Part shown: positions 25,405 to 33,618 of the stretch, piece by piece
Position numbering within the stretch: position 1 is the stretch's first letter
Layout of the letters: every line of letters starts with the position of its first letter
Assembly: GCF_014648515.1 (NCBI RefSeq)
Contig: NZ_BMRG01000011.1
Span: 145,840 to 196,943 of the forward strand
Origin: Saccharothrix coeruleofusca
GTDB taxonomy: Bacteria > Actinomycetota > Actinomycetes > Mycobacteriales > Pseudonocardiaceae
DNA length: 51,104 nt
Direction of reading: 5' to 3'
The notes under the pieces: model-generated
Databases searched by the model: none
Seen by the model: the letters and a program-made list of their open reading frames with translations, nothing else
What the model was told of the DNA's origin: nothing
Position numbers and translations under genes: made by a program

Positions 25405-27078
25405 GTGGAGACAGAGCGCCTGATCGCGGGCCGCTACCGGCTACGGCACGTGTTGGGTCGCGGTTCCATGGGGACCGTTTGGGCGGCGCACGACGAAGTG
25501 CTGCGCCGCGACATCGCGGTCAAGGAGGTGCTGCGCCCCCCTGGGATGCCCGACCACGAGGCGGACCTGCTGCGGGAGCGGACGCTGCGCGAGGCGCGCT
25601 CGGCCGCCCAGCTCGCCCACCCCAACCTGGTCACCCTCTACGACGTGGTGCAGCTGGACGGCGAGCCGTACGTGGTGATGGAGCTGGTGCCCTCGGCCAG
25701 CCTCGCCGAGGTGATCCGCCGCCACGGCCCGCTGACCACCCAGCAGGGCGCCGCGGTGGCCGACGCGGTGGCCGCCGGGCTGGAGGCGGCCCACCGGGCA
25801 GGCATCACGCACCGTGATGTCAAGCCCGGCAACGTGCTGATCGCTGACGACGGACGGGTGAAGCTGACCGATTTCGGCATCGCCCGCAACGGCGCCGAGG
25901 CGACGCTGACCAGCCGCGGCATCGCGCTGGGCACGCCCGCGTTCATCGCCCCCGAGGTGGCCGCCGGCGACGACGTCTCCCCCGCCGCCGACCTGTGGAG
26001 CCTGGGCGCGACCCTGTTCGCCGCGATGACCGGCCAGGACCCCTACGAGGGCGCCAACCTGCTCCAGACGATCAACCAGGTCGTGCACGGCGACGTGCCG
26101 CCCGCCGAGGCCGCCGGCGAGCTGGCCCCCGTGGTGGCCGGGCTGATGACCAAGGACCCCGCCGAGCGGATGCCGCTGGCCGAGGTGCGCAGGCTGGTCC
26201 GCCCGCTGCTGCCGGAGCTGGGCGCGTTCCCCGTCGACCGGGAGGACGAGACCCGCCCGGTGGTCGAGGTCGTCCGGCCGCCGCTGGTCACGCCCAAGCC
26301 GGTGATCCCCGGCGACACCCCGCTGGCCGACGACCCCGGCCCGCTGCCGTTCGCGCTGTCCCCCACCCCCACCCGGTCGACGCCCCCGCGCCGCCGGGGG
26401 CCGCTGGCGACCGCGCTGCTGACCGCGCTGGCGCTGCTGCTGTTCACCGCCGGTGGCGGCGCGGGCTTCGCGCTGACCAGGACCGCCGCCGGAGCGCCGC
26501 TGCTGCCGCCGCCGCCCGCCGAGGGCACGGTGCCCCGGCCCGCCATCACCGAGTCCTCGCTGCGCCCCACCACCCTGTCCGCGACCACCAAGAACGGCGA
26601 GCAGGGCGCGGAGTTCACCATCGAGGTCGGCGCCGACTGGACGAACTTCCTGGAGCAGCGCGCCAACCAGGGGCTGCCCCCGAGCACCGTGGTGCACCTG
26701 GTCGACCCCACCGGCGGGTACGAGGTGGCGGTGCAGCGGTTCCCCGCCTTCTACCCCCGGTTCACCATCGAGGACTACGTCGAGGTGGTGCGCTCGCGGT
26801 GGGCGCGCGGGCAGTACTTCGCCGAAGCGCTGGAACCCACCGACCCGCTGATCCCCGGCGGGCCGGAACCCGCCGTGCAGTTCAGCTACCGGACCGCCGA
26901 GCGGGCCAGCTCCCCCGAGGACGGCGACACCGACCTGCGGCGCTCCCGGTACTCGCGGGTGCTGCCGCGCGGCGACGACCTGTGGGTGGTGGAGGTGGTC
27001 TTCCCCACCGAGCAGGAGGAGACGGGGCGGAACAAGCTGTTCAACGCCATCGCCCGGACCTTCTCGGTCGCGGGCTGA
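25405..27078 (+). CDS. Membrane-anchored serine/threonine protein kinase
   Basis: This 557-residue protein (565 if the GTG at 25381 is used) is a Hanks-type kinase. The Gly loop is GRGSMGTVW, the catalytic Lys is in DIAVKEV (residue 40), the catalytic loop is [10 protein letters not shown] (Asp138), followed by DFG (157-159) and the activation/P+1 segment GTPAFIAPE. After a Pro-rich linker there is one transmembrane helix ([19 protein letters not shown], about 333-351) and an extracytoplasmic domain of about 200 residues without PASTA repeats. The GTG at 25405 is preferred because GGGAAG lies 9 nt upstream; 25381 has no clear site. It is divergent from mutA. The external ligand is unknown. 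Confidence 0.92.
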   Translation: METERLIAGRYRLRHVLGRGSMGTVWAAHDEVLRRDIAVKEVLRPPGMPDHEADLLRERTLREARSAAQLAHPNLVTLYDVVQLDGEPYVVMELVPSASLAEVIRRHGPLTTQQGAAVADAVAAGLEAAHRAGITHRDVKPGNVLIADDGRVKLTDFGIARNGAEATLTSRGIALGTPAFIAPEVAAGDDVSPAADLWSLGATLFAAMTGQDPYEGANLLQTINQVVHGDVPPAEAAGELAPVVAGLMTKDPAERMPLAEVRRLVRPLLPELGAFPVDREDETRPVVEVVRPPLVTPKPVIPGDTPLADDPGPLPFALSPTPTRSTPPRRRGPLATALLTALALLLFTAGGGAGFALTRTAAGAPLLPPPPAEGTVPRPAITESSLRPTTLSATTKNGEQGAEFTIEVGADWTNFLEQRANQGLPPSTVVHLVDPTGGYEVAVQRFPAFYPRFTIEDYVEVVRSRWARGQYFAEALEPTDPLIPGGPEPAVQFSYRTAERASSPEDGDTDLRRSRYSRVLPRGDDLWVVEVVFPTEQEETGRNKLFNAIARTFSVAG

Positions 27079-27082
27079 CCTC

Positions 27083-27142
27083 GCTGCGGGCGGCCGCCTT
27101 CCCGAGCTGCGGGCGGCCCCTCCCCGAGCTGCGGGTTAGGCT
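27083..27142 (+). promoter_or_regulatory. deoD promoter region with triplicated GAGCTGCGGG-like unit
   Basis: GCTGCGGG occurs at 27083, 27106 and 27128, 22-23 nt apart, with similar flanks (CCGAGCTGCGGG in the last two). The third copy runs straight into a TAGGCT -10 box (27137-27142), 7 nt before the GTG of deoD. It may be a small local duplication or regulator sites. Confidence 0.4.
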
Positions 27143-27149
27143 CCCCGCC

Positions 27150-27962
27150 GTGACCGCCATCAGTGAGAACAGCACCCCCGAAGCCCTCGCCACCGAAGCC
27201 GCCAAGGCCCTCGCCGAGCGCACCGGCGTCGACCGGCACGACATCGCCGTGGTCCTGGGGTCCGGGTGGCGGCCCGCCGCCGACCTGATCGGCGAGCCCA
27301 GCGCCGAGGTGGCCATGGGCGACCTGCCCGGCTTCGAGCCGCCCACCGCGGTCGGCCACGGCGGCACCATCCGCTCCGTGCCCGTCGGCGACAAGCACGT
27401 GCTGGTCATGCTCGGCCGCACCCACGGCTACGAGGGCAAGGGCGTGGCCAAGGTGGTGCACGGCGTGCGCACCGCCGCCGCGGCGGGCGCGCGGACCGTG
27501 GTGCTCACCAACGCCGCGGGCGGGCTGCGCCAGGGCATGGCGGTGGGCCAGCCGGTGCTGATCAGCGACCACCTCAACCTCACCGCCGCCTCGCCGCTGG
27601 TCGGCGCGCGGTTCGTGGACCTGACCGACCTGTACTCACCGCGCCTGCGGCAGCTCGCCCAGCAGATCGACCCGAGCCTGGAGGAAGGCGTCTACGCGGG
27701 CCTGCCCGGCCCGCACTTCGAGACGCCCGCCGAGATCCGGATGCTGCGCACCCTGGGCGCGGACCTGGTCGGCATGTCCACCGTGCACGAGGCCATCGCC
27801 GCCCGCGCCGAGGGCGTCGAGGTCTTCGGCCTGTCCCTGGTCACCAACCTGGCGGCGGGCATCACCGGCGAACCGCTCAACCACCAGGAGGTGCTGGAGG
27901 CGGGCCAGGCCGCGGCCAGCCGCATGGGCGCGCTGCTGCGGGAGCTGGTGACCCGCGCATGA
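27150..27962 (+). CDS. deoD: Purine nucleoside phosphorylase
   Basis: This 270-residue protein belongs to the trimeric PNP/MTAP family: phosphate-site [15 protein letters not shown] (about 33-47), [21 protein letters not shown] (phosphate/ribose His), [69 protein letters not shown] and [10 protein letters not shown] with the base-contacting Asn. It splits purine nucleosides with phosphate into base and ribose-1-phosphate. The next gene pmmB overlaps by 4 nt (ATGA) and could use the sugar phosphate as a phosphopentomutase-like enzyme. The same deoD-pmmB pair occurs in M. tuberculosis (Rv3307-Rv3308), from which the symbol is taken. The GTG start is 7 nt after TAGGCT. Confidence 0.94.
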   Translation: MTAISENSTPEALATEAAKALAERTGVDRHDIAVVLGSGWRPAADLIGEPSAEVAMGDLPGFEPPTAVGHGGTIRSVPVGDKHVLVMLGRTHGYEGKGVAKVVHGVRTAAAAGARTVVLTNAAGGLRQGMAVGQPVLISDHLNLTAASPLVGARFVDLTDLYSPRLRQLAQQIDPSLEEGVYAGLPGPHFETPAEIRMLRTLGADLVGMSTVHEAIAARAEGVEVFGLSLVTNLAAGITGEPLNHQEVLEAGQAAASRMGALLRELVTRA

Positions 27963-29581
27963 GCCTGGCCCCCGCCCTGCGCGACGCCGCGTTCCGCTGG
28001 ATCGCCGACGACCCGGACACCACCACCCGCGACGAGCTGCAGCGGGTGCTGGCCTCGGCGATGGGCGGCGCCCCGGAGGCGCTGGCCGAGCTGGCCGACC
28101 GGATGGCCGGGCCGCTGACCTTCGGCACGGCCGGGCTGCGCGGGCCGGTGCGCGCCGGGCCCAACGGGATGAACCGCGCGGTGGTCGTGCGCACCACCGC
28201 CGGCCTCGCCTCGTGGCTGGCCGACCGGGGCGACGCGGGCGGCCTGGTCTTCGTCGGCCGGGACGCGCGGCACGGGTCGGAGGACTTCGCCCGCGCCGCC
28301 GCCGGGGTGCTCGCGGCGGCCGGGTTCACCGTGAAGCTGCTGCCCCGACCCCTGCCGACGCCGATCCTGGCGTCCCTGGTGCGCGCGCACGACGCGGTGG
28401 CGGGTGTGCAGATCACCGCCTCGCACAACCCGCCCGCCGACAACGGCTACAAGCTCTACCTGCGCGGCGGCGCGCAGATCGTGCCGCCGGAGGACCGCCA
28501 GATCGAAGCCGCGATCACGCGCGTGCCCCCGGCCGTGTCCGTGCCGACCTCCGAGGACTACCGGCAGGTCAGCGAGGAGGACGTCGACGAGTACCTGCGG
28601 CGGGTCGCGTCGCTGCCCCGCGGCACCGCCCGCGACCTGCGCGTGGCGCTGACCCCGATGCACGGCGTCGGCGGGCAGACGGCCGTGGAGGCGCTGCGCC
28701 GCGCGGGCTTCACCGACGTGCGGGTGGTGCGCGAGCAGGCCGCGCCGGACCCGGACTTCCCGACCGTGGCGTTCCCCAACCCCGAGGAACCCGGCGCCGC
28801 CGACCGGCTGCTGGCGCTGGCCGCCGAGGTCGACGCCGACCTGGCCATCGCACTGGACCCGGACGCCGACCGGTGCGCCCTGGGCGTCAAGGAGCGCGAC
28901 GGGTCGTGGCGGATGCTGCGCGGCGACGAGACCGGCGTGCTGCTCGGATCGCTCGTGCTGTCCACCACGGAGTCACCCGACCCGCTGGTGGCCACCACGA
29001 TCGTGTCGTCGTCGCTGCTGCGGTCGATCGCGCGGGCGCGCGGCGCGCGGTACGCCGAGACGCTGACCGGCTTCAAGTGGCTGGTCCGCGCGGGCGAGGG
29101 CCTGGTCTACGCCTACGAGGAGGCGCTCGGGCACTGCGTCGACCCCGAGCACGTCAACGACAAGGACGGCATCTCCGCCGCCGTCGCCGCGTGCGACCTG
29201 GCCGCCACGCTCAAAGCGTCCGGGCGAAACCTGCTCGACGCGCTGGACCAGCTCGCCGTCGAGCACGGCCTGCACCTGACCGACCAGGTCTCGCTGCGGT
29301 TCACCGACCTGAGCCGGATCGGCGCGCTGATGGCGCGGCTGCGCCAGTCGCCGCCGGAGGGCTTCGCGTTCGAAGACCTGCTCCCCGAGGCCGACGTGGT
29401 GCGGCTGACCGCCGAAGGCGTGCGCGTGGTGGTGCGCCCGTCCGGGACCGAGCCGAAGTTGAAGGCGTACCTGGAGGTCGTGGAACCCGTGGCCTCCGCC
29501 GACGACCTCGCCCCGGCCCGCGCCCGCGGCGTCGAGCGGCTGGCCGCGCTGCGCGCGCGGGTGGTCGAGCTGCTCAGCTGA
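27959..29581 (+). CDS. pmmB: Phosphohexomutase / phosphopentomutase (PmmB-like)
   Basis: This 540-residue alpha-D-phosphohexomutase family protein has the sugar-phosphate motif [12 protein letters not shown], the catalytic phosphoserine loop [17 protein letters not shown], the metal-binding loop [13 protein letters not shown] (D-x-D-x-D), the sugar-binding loop [13 protein letters not shown] and the phosphate-binding loop [14 protein letters not shown]. All four active-site loops are intact. The family moves phosphate between C1 and C6 (or C5 of ribose). Coupling to deoD by an ATGA overlap favours a phosphopentomutase or PGM2-like role in nucleoside salvage, but this is inference. The end overlaps the convergent membrane-protein gene by 8 nt. 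Confidence 0.92.
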   Translation: MSLAPALRDAAFRWIADDPDTTTRDELQRVLASAMGGAPEALAELADRMAGPLTFGTAGLRGPVRAGPNGMNRAVVVRTTAGLASWLADRGDAGGLVFVGRDARHGSEDFARAAAGVLAAAGFTVKLLPRPLPTPILASLVRAHDAVAGVQITASHNPPADNGYKLYLRGGAQIVPPEDRQIEAAITRVPPAVSVPTSEDYRQVSEEDVDEYLRRVASLPRGTARDLRVALTPMHGVGGQTAVEALRRAGFTDVRVVREQAAPDPDFPTVAFPNPEEPGAADRLLALAAEVDADLAIALDPDADRCALGVKERDGSWRMLRGDETGVLLGSLVLSTTESPDPLVATTIVSSSLLRSIARARGARYAETLTGFKWLVRAGEGLVYAYEEALGHCVDPEHVNDKDGISAAVAACDLAATLKASGRNLLDALDQLAVEHGLHLTDQVSLRFTDLSRIGALMARLRQSPPEGFAFEDLLPEADVVRLTAEGVRVVVRPSGTEPKLKAYLEVVEPVASADDLAPARARGVERLAALRARVVELLS

Positions 29582-29894
29582 GCACGAGCAGCAGGCTGAG
29601 CACGGCGATCGCCAGCGAGATGCCCGCCACCAGGTACGGCCGCCTGGTCGGCGGGCTCACCCGGCCGTTGGTCGCGGCGACCACCGCGATGCGGCCGGAG
29701 ATGTAGCTCGCCGCGCACAGGGCCACGCCGGTGGCCAGGATCATCGTGTTGGCGTCCCACGGGCTGTGGTCCACGCCCGGCCACACGCCGATGAGCACCA
29801 GCGGCAGGCCGATGAGACCGAGGCTGATGCCGACGCCACCTCCCCAGATCATCCGCCGGTTGCGCTGGACGGTGGCAATGCTGCGAGTGTCCAT
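29574..29894 (-). CDS. Small membrane protein, three to four transmembrane segments
   Basis: This 106-residue protein is mostly hydrophobic: MIWGGGVGISLGLIGLPLVLIGVW (about 15-38), MILATGVALCAASYISGRIAVVAA (about 51-74) and [19 protein letters not shown] at the C-terminus. Short charged loops lie between (PGVDHSPWDAN, NGRVSPPTRRP). The ATG at 29894 follows GGAGGGAG. It is convergent with pmmB and divergent from the flavodoxin-like gene. I do not recognise the family, and no catalytic motif is present. Confidence 0.75.
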   Translation of the reverse strand: MDTRSIATVQRNRRMIWGGGVGISLGLIGLPLVLIGVWPGVDHSPWDANTMILATGVALCAASYISGRIAVVAATNGRVSPPTRRPYLVAGISLAIAVLSLLLVLS

Positions 29895-29943
29895 GACTCC
29901 CTCCTGGTCACTCCTGAAGACGCGCGGGGGCCACACTGGTTCC

Positions 29944-30375
29944 ATGCCCCGGCTGCTCATCGTCCACCACACCCCGTCACCGGCGCTCCAGGAGGCCCTC
30001 GAAGCGGCGCTGTCCGGCGCCACCGACCCCGAGATCGGCGGCGTGGAGGTGGTGCGGCGGCCAGCCTTGTCGGCCGGGGCGGCCGACGTGCTGGAGGCGG
30101 ACGGCTACCTGCTGGGAACTCCCGCCAACATCGGGTACATCAGCGGGGCGTTGAAGCACTTCTTCGACACCGTGTACTACCCGTGCCTCGACGCTACCCG
30201 TGGCAGGCCGTTCGCGGCGTACGTGCACGGGAACCAAGGGGTGGAAGGCGCGGTGAAGGCCATCCGGGACATCACCGGCGGCCTGGGGTGGCGCCCCGTG
30301 GCCCCGGTGCTGGAACTGGTCGGCCGGGTGGACCACCAGGCGTGCCACGACCTCGCCGCCACCCTCTCCCCCTGA
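29944..30375 (+). CDS. Flavodoxin-like NAD(P)H-dependent FMN reductase
   Basis: This 143-residue protein has a flavodoxin fold. PRLLIVHHTPSPALQEALEAAL is the first strand and phosphate loop, GYLLGTPANIGYISGALKHFFDTVYYP (about 56-82) is the FMN-binding block typical of WrbA/NADPH-dependent FMN reductases, and FAAYVHGNQGVEGAVKAI is a further conserved strand. A redox role with FMN is likely; the partner is unknown. There is no Shine-Dalgarno sequence, but a CACACT box lies 6 nt before the ATG. The gene ends 7 bp before a dispersed repeat (30382). Confidence 0.82.
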   Translation: MPRLLIVHHTPSPALQEALEAALSGATDPEIGGVEVVRRPALSAGAADVLEADGYLLGTPANIGYISGALKHFFDTVYYPCLDATRGRPFAAYVHGNQGVEGAVKAIRDITGGLGWRPVAPVLELVGRVDHQACHDLAATLSP

Positions 30376-30381
30376 CCCCTC

Positions 30382-30440
30382 CCCCGCGAGTCGAACGCTC
30401 AGGTACCGCGAGTCGAACGCTCAGGACCCCTGAGTTCGTC
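30382..30440 (-). repeat. Dispersed 3'-end repeat, family 2, copy C
   Basis: This 59-bp element has two tandem copies of CCGCGAGTCGAACGCTCAGG (the second following TA) and then ACCCCTGAGTTCGTC. It is the inverse complement of copy B (10874-10932) with three differences counted by eye. It starts 7 bp after the flavodoxin-like gene. Confidence 0.85.
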
Positions 30441-30553
30441 GTTCGGGTTGGGTTATCCAGCAAAGCGGCGCTCGCCGCGCGGCAGGTCGCCAAGGATGGC
30501 GCTCGCGGGCACCCCGCTGCGCGCGCTCCGCGCGCGCCCCCCCTGGTGCGTCG

Positions 30554-30599
30554 GCAAGTACTACCCGGCGGAGTTGGGGAGGCCGGTAACTACTACCCG
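30554..30599 (+). repeat. Single 46-bp repeat unit (family 1, copy 3)
   Basis: It begins GCAAGTACTACCCGGC and ends TAACTACTACCCG. The 46-bp length and both end blocks match the left halves of copies 1 and 2. No inverted partner follows, so this is a solitary unit. Confidence 0.8.
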
Positions 30600-30681
30600 A
30601 GGCACGGAAGCGGGCGCGCGGGCGCGGGCTGGGGCGCGAAAAGCGCGGGTCGAGGCCGCGAAAGCGCGAGTCGGGGTGCGT

Positions 30682-30723
30682 GAATGTTGAATTCGGGGTG
30701 TCTGGGCGTTCGACTCGCGGGGG
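30682..30723 (+). repeat. Dispersed 3'-end repeat, family 2, copy D (diverged)
   Basis: GTTGAATTCGGGGTGTCTGG is followed by GCGTTCGACTCGCGGGGG. The second half is intact and the first is degenerate. Confidence 0.7.
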
Positions 30724-30777
30724 CGACACGGCCGACACGCCCGTAGGTGGGTGACACCGGGGGCGGGCGTGGCCGTT

Positions 30778-30818
30778 CTGAGCGTTGAACTCAGGGGTGC
30801 TGAGCGTTCGACTCGCGG
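30778..30818 (+). repeat. Dispersed 3'-end repeat, family 2, copy E
   Basis: CTGAGCGTTGAACTCAGGGG, TG, then CTGAGCGTTCGACTCGCGG. It ends 8 bp from the stop of the aldo/keto reductase gene on the other strand. It matches the inverse of copy A closely. Confidence 0.82.
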
Positions 30819-30826
30819 GGGTGGGG

Positions 30827-31779
<953 letters not shown>

Positions 31780-31783
<4 letters not shown>

Positions 31784-32163
31784 GCGGTGATCCCCTCCAC
31801 GAAGGTGTGTTCCAGCTGGCTGTAGTGCGAGATCTTGTACTCCAGCACGTCCAGGCAGGACTGCAGCTCGGCGATGCGCTCCCGCACGGACGCGCGGTGC
31901 TCCAGCAGGATCTGCTTGCGCCTGCCCGCCGTCGGCGAGCCCAGGCGCCTCAGCTGGGCGAACTCGCGCATCATCCGGATGGGCATCCCGGTGGTGCGCA
32001 GCCGGGTCAGGAAGACCAGCCAGCTCAGGTCCTCCTCGGTGTAGCTGCGCCGTCCCCCCGCGTCCCGAGCGGGAGGGTCGACCAGCCCGATCCGTTCGTA
32101 GTAGCGCAGCGTGTCGATGGACAACCCGCTGTGCTCGGCCGCTTGGGCGATCGAGAATGTCAC
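31780..32163 (-). CDS. MerR-family transcriptional regulator
   Basis: This 127-residue protein has an N-terminal winged helix-turn-helix ([32 protein letters not shown]) with the invariant LRYYE-x-x-G-L motif, a second wing ([32 protein letters not shown]) and a coiled-coil dimerisation helix ([24 protein letters not shown]). It lacks the metal-binding Cys set of MerR/SoxR, with a single Cys in the helix (about 103). It belongs to the group that controls adjacent aldo/keto reductases. The GTG start is 6 nt after the -10 box, so the mRNA is probably leaderless. It likely activates its own operon by realigning a 19-bp spacer promoter. Confidence 0.93.
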
Positions 32164-32169
32164 CCCTCG

Positions 32170-32200
32170 ACGGTAGGAGCTGGAGTGCACTCCAGGTCAA
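32170..32200 (-). promoter_or_regulatory. MerR-type promoter with 19-bp spacer and palindromic operator
   Basis: On the minus strand TTGACC (-35, 32195-32200) and TACCGT (-10, 32170-32175) are separated by exactly 19 bp, the overlong spacer typical of MerR-activated promoters. The spacer holds the perfect 16-bp palindrome CTGGAGTGCACTCCAG (32180-32195). The -10 box is 6 nt from the GTG of merR. Confidence 0.85.
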
Positions 32201-32206
32201 CCCGGT

Positions 32207-32602
32207 TCAGGCGTCCGGATGCTCTTCCTTCGGCACGGCCCACGCCTCCAACTGCGCGGCCGTGCCCGCCACGTCGACCTGCTCGCGGCCCAGGGCGCGG
32301 ACCAGCTCCAGCGCCTGGTCGTCCTCGGCGTCGACCCACCAGCCGTTGATGTCGCACAGGGTCACGGCGGCCACCCAGCCCAGCCGCCAGTTTCCCTCGG
32401 CCAGGGGACGGGTGCGCACGATGGAGTCGAGCAGGGCGGAAGCCTTGAGCCACAGCGTGTCGTACGCCTCGACCCCGAGCACCGTCGCCCTGGGGCGGTG
32501 CGCGGCGGAGTCGAGGAGACCTAAGTCGCGCACGACGAGATCGCCGCCCGTGACAGCGGTCGCCAGCACGAGCAGGTCGCCTGCGTCGAGGTAGTTGACC
32601 AC
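32207..32602 (-). CDS. Doc-type (Fic/DOC family) toxin with degenerate Fic motif
   Basis: This 131-residue protein follows the death-on-curing layout: VNYLDAGDLLVLA, then VRDLGLLDSAAHRPRATVLGVEAYDTLWLKASALLDSIV, the Fic loop region RTRPLAEGNWRLGWVAAVTLCDINGWWV, and a C-terminal ALELVRALGREQVDVAGTAAQL. In active Doc/Fic proteins the loop is H-x-F/L-x-D/E-G/A-N-K-R. Here the His is Arg (R65) and the Lys is Trp (W72), while E69, G70, N71 and R73 remain. It may be inactive or changed in activity. It is downstream of an RHH antitoxin with a 40-nt gap. Confidence 0.82.
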   Translation of the reverse strand: MVNYLDAGDLLVLATAVTGGDLVVRDLGLLDSAAHRPRATVLGVEAYDTLWLKASALLDSIVRTRPLAEGNWRLGWVAAVTLCDINGWWVDAEDDQALELVRALGREQVDVAGTAAQLEAWAVPKEEHPDA

Positions 32603-32642
32603 GACACCAGTTGATCACACCGGGCCGACAGTCAGCCCGTGC

Positions 32643-32849
32643 TCACGCCGACCCCATGCGGTCGAGCAGGCCCCGGTACTTGGGCAGCACCCGTCCGAGC
32701 ACCTCGGAGAGCTGCTCCTCCTTCTGGAGCCTGGCCCACCGGTCGGCCAGCGCCAGCCGCACGACTTCCTGCTTCGACCGGCCCTCGGCGGCGGCGAGCT
32801 CGTCCAGCCGCCGGTTCTCCTCGTCGCTCAGACGCAGGGTCATCGCCAT
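32643..32849 (-). CDS. Ribbon-helix-helix antitoxin
   Basis: This 68-residue protein begins with an RHH DNA-binding fold: strand MTLRLS, then DEENRRLDELAAAEGRSKQEVVRLALADRW as two helices with the G-x-S/T-K turn. The basic/acidic C-terminal helix (LQKEEQLSEVLGRVLPKYRGLLDRMG) is the likely toxin-neutralising region. It lies directly upstream of the Doc-type gene, the classic antitoxin-first order, and a palindrome (32859-32875) overlaps its promoter, suggesting autoregulation. ATG codons at 32849 and 32843 are both possible starts; GAGG lies 4-5 nt before the first. Confidence 0.88.
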   Translation of the reverse strand: MAMTLRLSDEENRRLDELAAAEGRSKQEVVRLALADRWARLQKEEQLSEVLGRVLPKYRGLLDRMGSA

Positions 32850-32858
32850 GACCTCGAA

Positions 32859-32875
32859 GGTACCAATTTGGTACC
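32859..32875. promoter_or_regulatory. Palindromic operator upstream of the RHH-Doc operon
   Basis: GGTACCAATTTGGTACC has two perfect 8-bp arms (GGTACCAA/TTGGTACC) around a single central base. It lies 9 nt upstream of the RHH start, between it and the divergent tetR gene, so it is well placed for antitoxin binding. Confidence 0.65.
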
Positions 32876-32911
32876 ACGCTCGCCAGGACGAGTTTTATAA
32901 CGGTGTCCCGA

Positions 32912-32917
32912 TACGAT
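32912..32917 (+). promoter_or_regulatory. -10 box for the tetR gene
   Basis: TACGAT lies 6 nt before the GTG at 32924, the leaderless spacing seen elsewhere in this window. An upstream TATAAC-like box (32886-32892 region) might serve the alternative start at 32903. Confidence 0.4.
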
Positions 32918-32923
32918 GTTCCG

Positions 32924-33517
32924 GTGCCGCGACCGAAAACCCACGACGACGCCCTCCGGGTTCGACTGCTGGACCGCGCGGGCGAACTGCTGTCCACCGA
33001 GGGCCCCAGCGCACTGAGCTTGCGCAGGCTGGCAGCCGATGTCAACACCTCGACCACCGCCGTCTACTCGCTGTTCGGCGGCAAGCCCGCGCTGCTGGAC
33101 GCGTTGTACCAAGAGGCTTTCCGCCGTTTCGCCGAACGGCTGGAGGCCGTTGCGCACACCGACGACCCGGTGGAGGACCTGGTCCGGATCGGCCTGGCCT
33201 ACCGCTGCGGCGCGCTCGCCGACCCGCAGTTCTACCTGGTGATGTTCAGCAAGGTGGTGCCGGACTTCAAGCCGTCCGAGCAGACCGACGCGCTGGCCGC
33301 CTGCGCGTTCCGACCCGCCGTGGCCGCCGCGCGACGGGCGGTGGAGAGCGGCGCGTACGCCGAGGACGTGGCACCGGAGCAGATCGCGCTGGCCATGTGG
33401 GGCCTGGTGCACGGCCTGGTCAGCTTGGAGCTCAACGGAAACCTCCCCGCCGGCTTGGAAATCGCCCCCGTGTTCGAACGCGCCCTGCGAGCCCAGGCCG
33501 ACGGTTGGCGAGCATGA
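32924..33517 (+). CDS. TetR-family regulator with WHG-type C-terminal domain
   Basis: This protein has 197 residues from the GTG at 32924, or 204 if the GTG at 32903 is used. The HTH is VRLLDRAGELLSTEGPSALSLRRLAADVNTSTTAVYSLFGGKPALLDALY. The C-terminal ligand domain has the pattern GLAYRCGALADPQFYLVMFSKVVPDF and IALAMWGLVHGLVSLELNG, whose W-G-x-x-H-G gives the domain its name. The shorter start PRPKTHDDALRVRLLDRAG fits homologues and the -10 box. It is divergent from the RHH-Doc operon and convergent with chitinase, so its target is unclear; self-regulation is likely. Confidence 0.88.
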   Translation: MPRPKTHDDALRVRLLDRAGELLSTEGPSALSLRRLAADVNTSTTAVYSLFGGKPALLDALYQEAFRRFAERLEAVAHTDDPVEDLVRIGLAYRCGALADPQFYLVMFSKVVPDFKPSEQTDALAACAFRPAVAAARRAVESGAYAEDVAPEQIALAMWGLVHGLVSLELNGNLPAGLEIAPVFERALRAQADGWRA

Positions 33518-33560
33518 CTCGGCGCTGCCGAGCCCCCGGCGCAGCCGGGGTGATTCAACA

Positions 33561-33604
33561 GAGTCCGGGGAGGTCGGCCGCCGCGTAGGACCCTCCCCGG
33601 ACTC
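33561..33604. terminator. Bidirectional terminator hairpin between tetR and chitinase genes
   Basis: GAGTCCGGGGAGG (33561-33573) pairs with CCTCCCCGGACTC (33592-33604), a perfect 13-bp stem. Smaller hairpins precede it (CTCGGCGCTGCCGAG near 33520 and CCCCGGCGCAGCCGGGG at 33534-33550). Confidence 0.75.
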
Positions 33605-33618
33605 CGTGAACTGTCCTG

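Larger units (their letters stand above)
30376..30826. other. Gene-free repeat cluster (451 bp) between convergent genes
   Basis: I see no gene here. The stretch holds family-2 repeat copies C (30382-30440), D (30682-30723) and E (30778-30818) and one family-1 half-unit (30554-30599). Between them are GC-rich palindromic runs such as GCTGCGCGCGCTCCGCGCGC (about 30510-30535) and an imperfect direct repeat around GCGCGAAAAGCGCGGGTCGA (about 30634-30675). It lies between the stops of the flavodoxin-like gene and the aldo/keto reductase gene. It is the only gene-free stretch over 300 bp in the window. Confidence 0.75.

Noticed and set aside
30421-30738. Short open frames in the 30.4-30.8 kb repeat cluster
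   Set aside because: They run through repeats and GC palindromes, overlap on both strands, and show no coding bias or conserved pattern.
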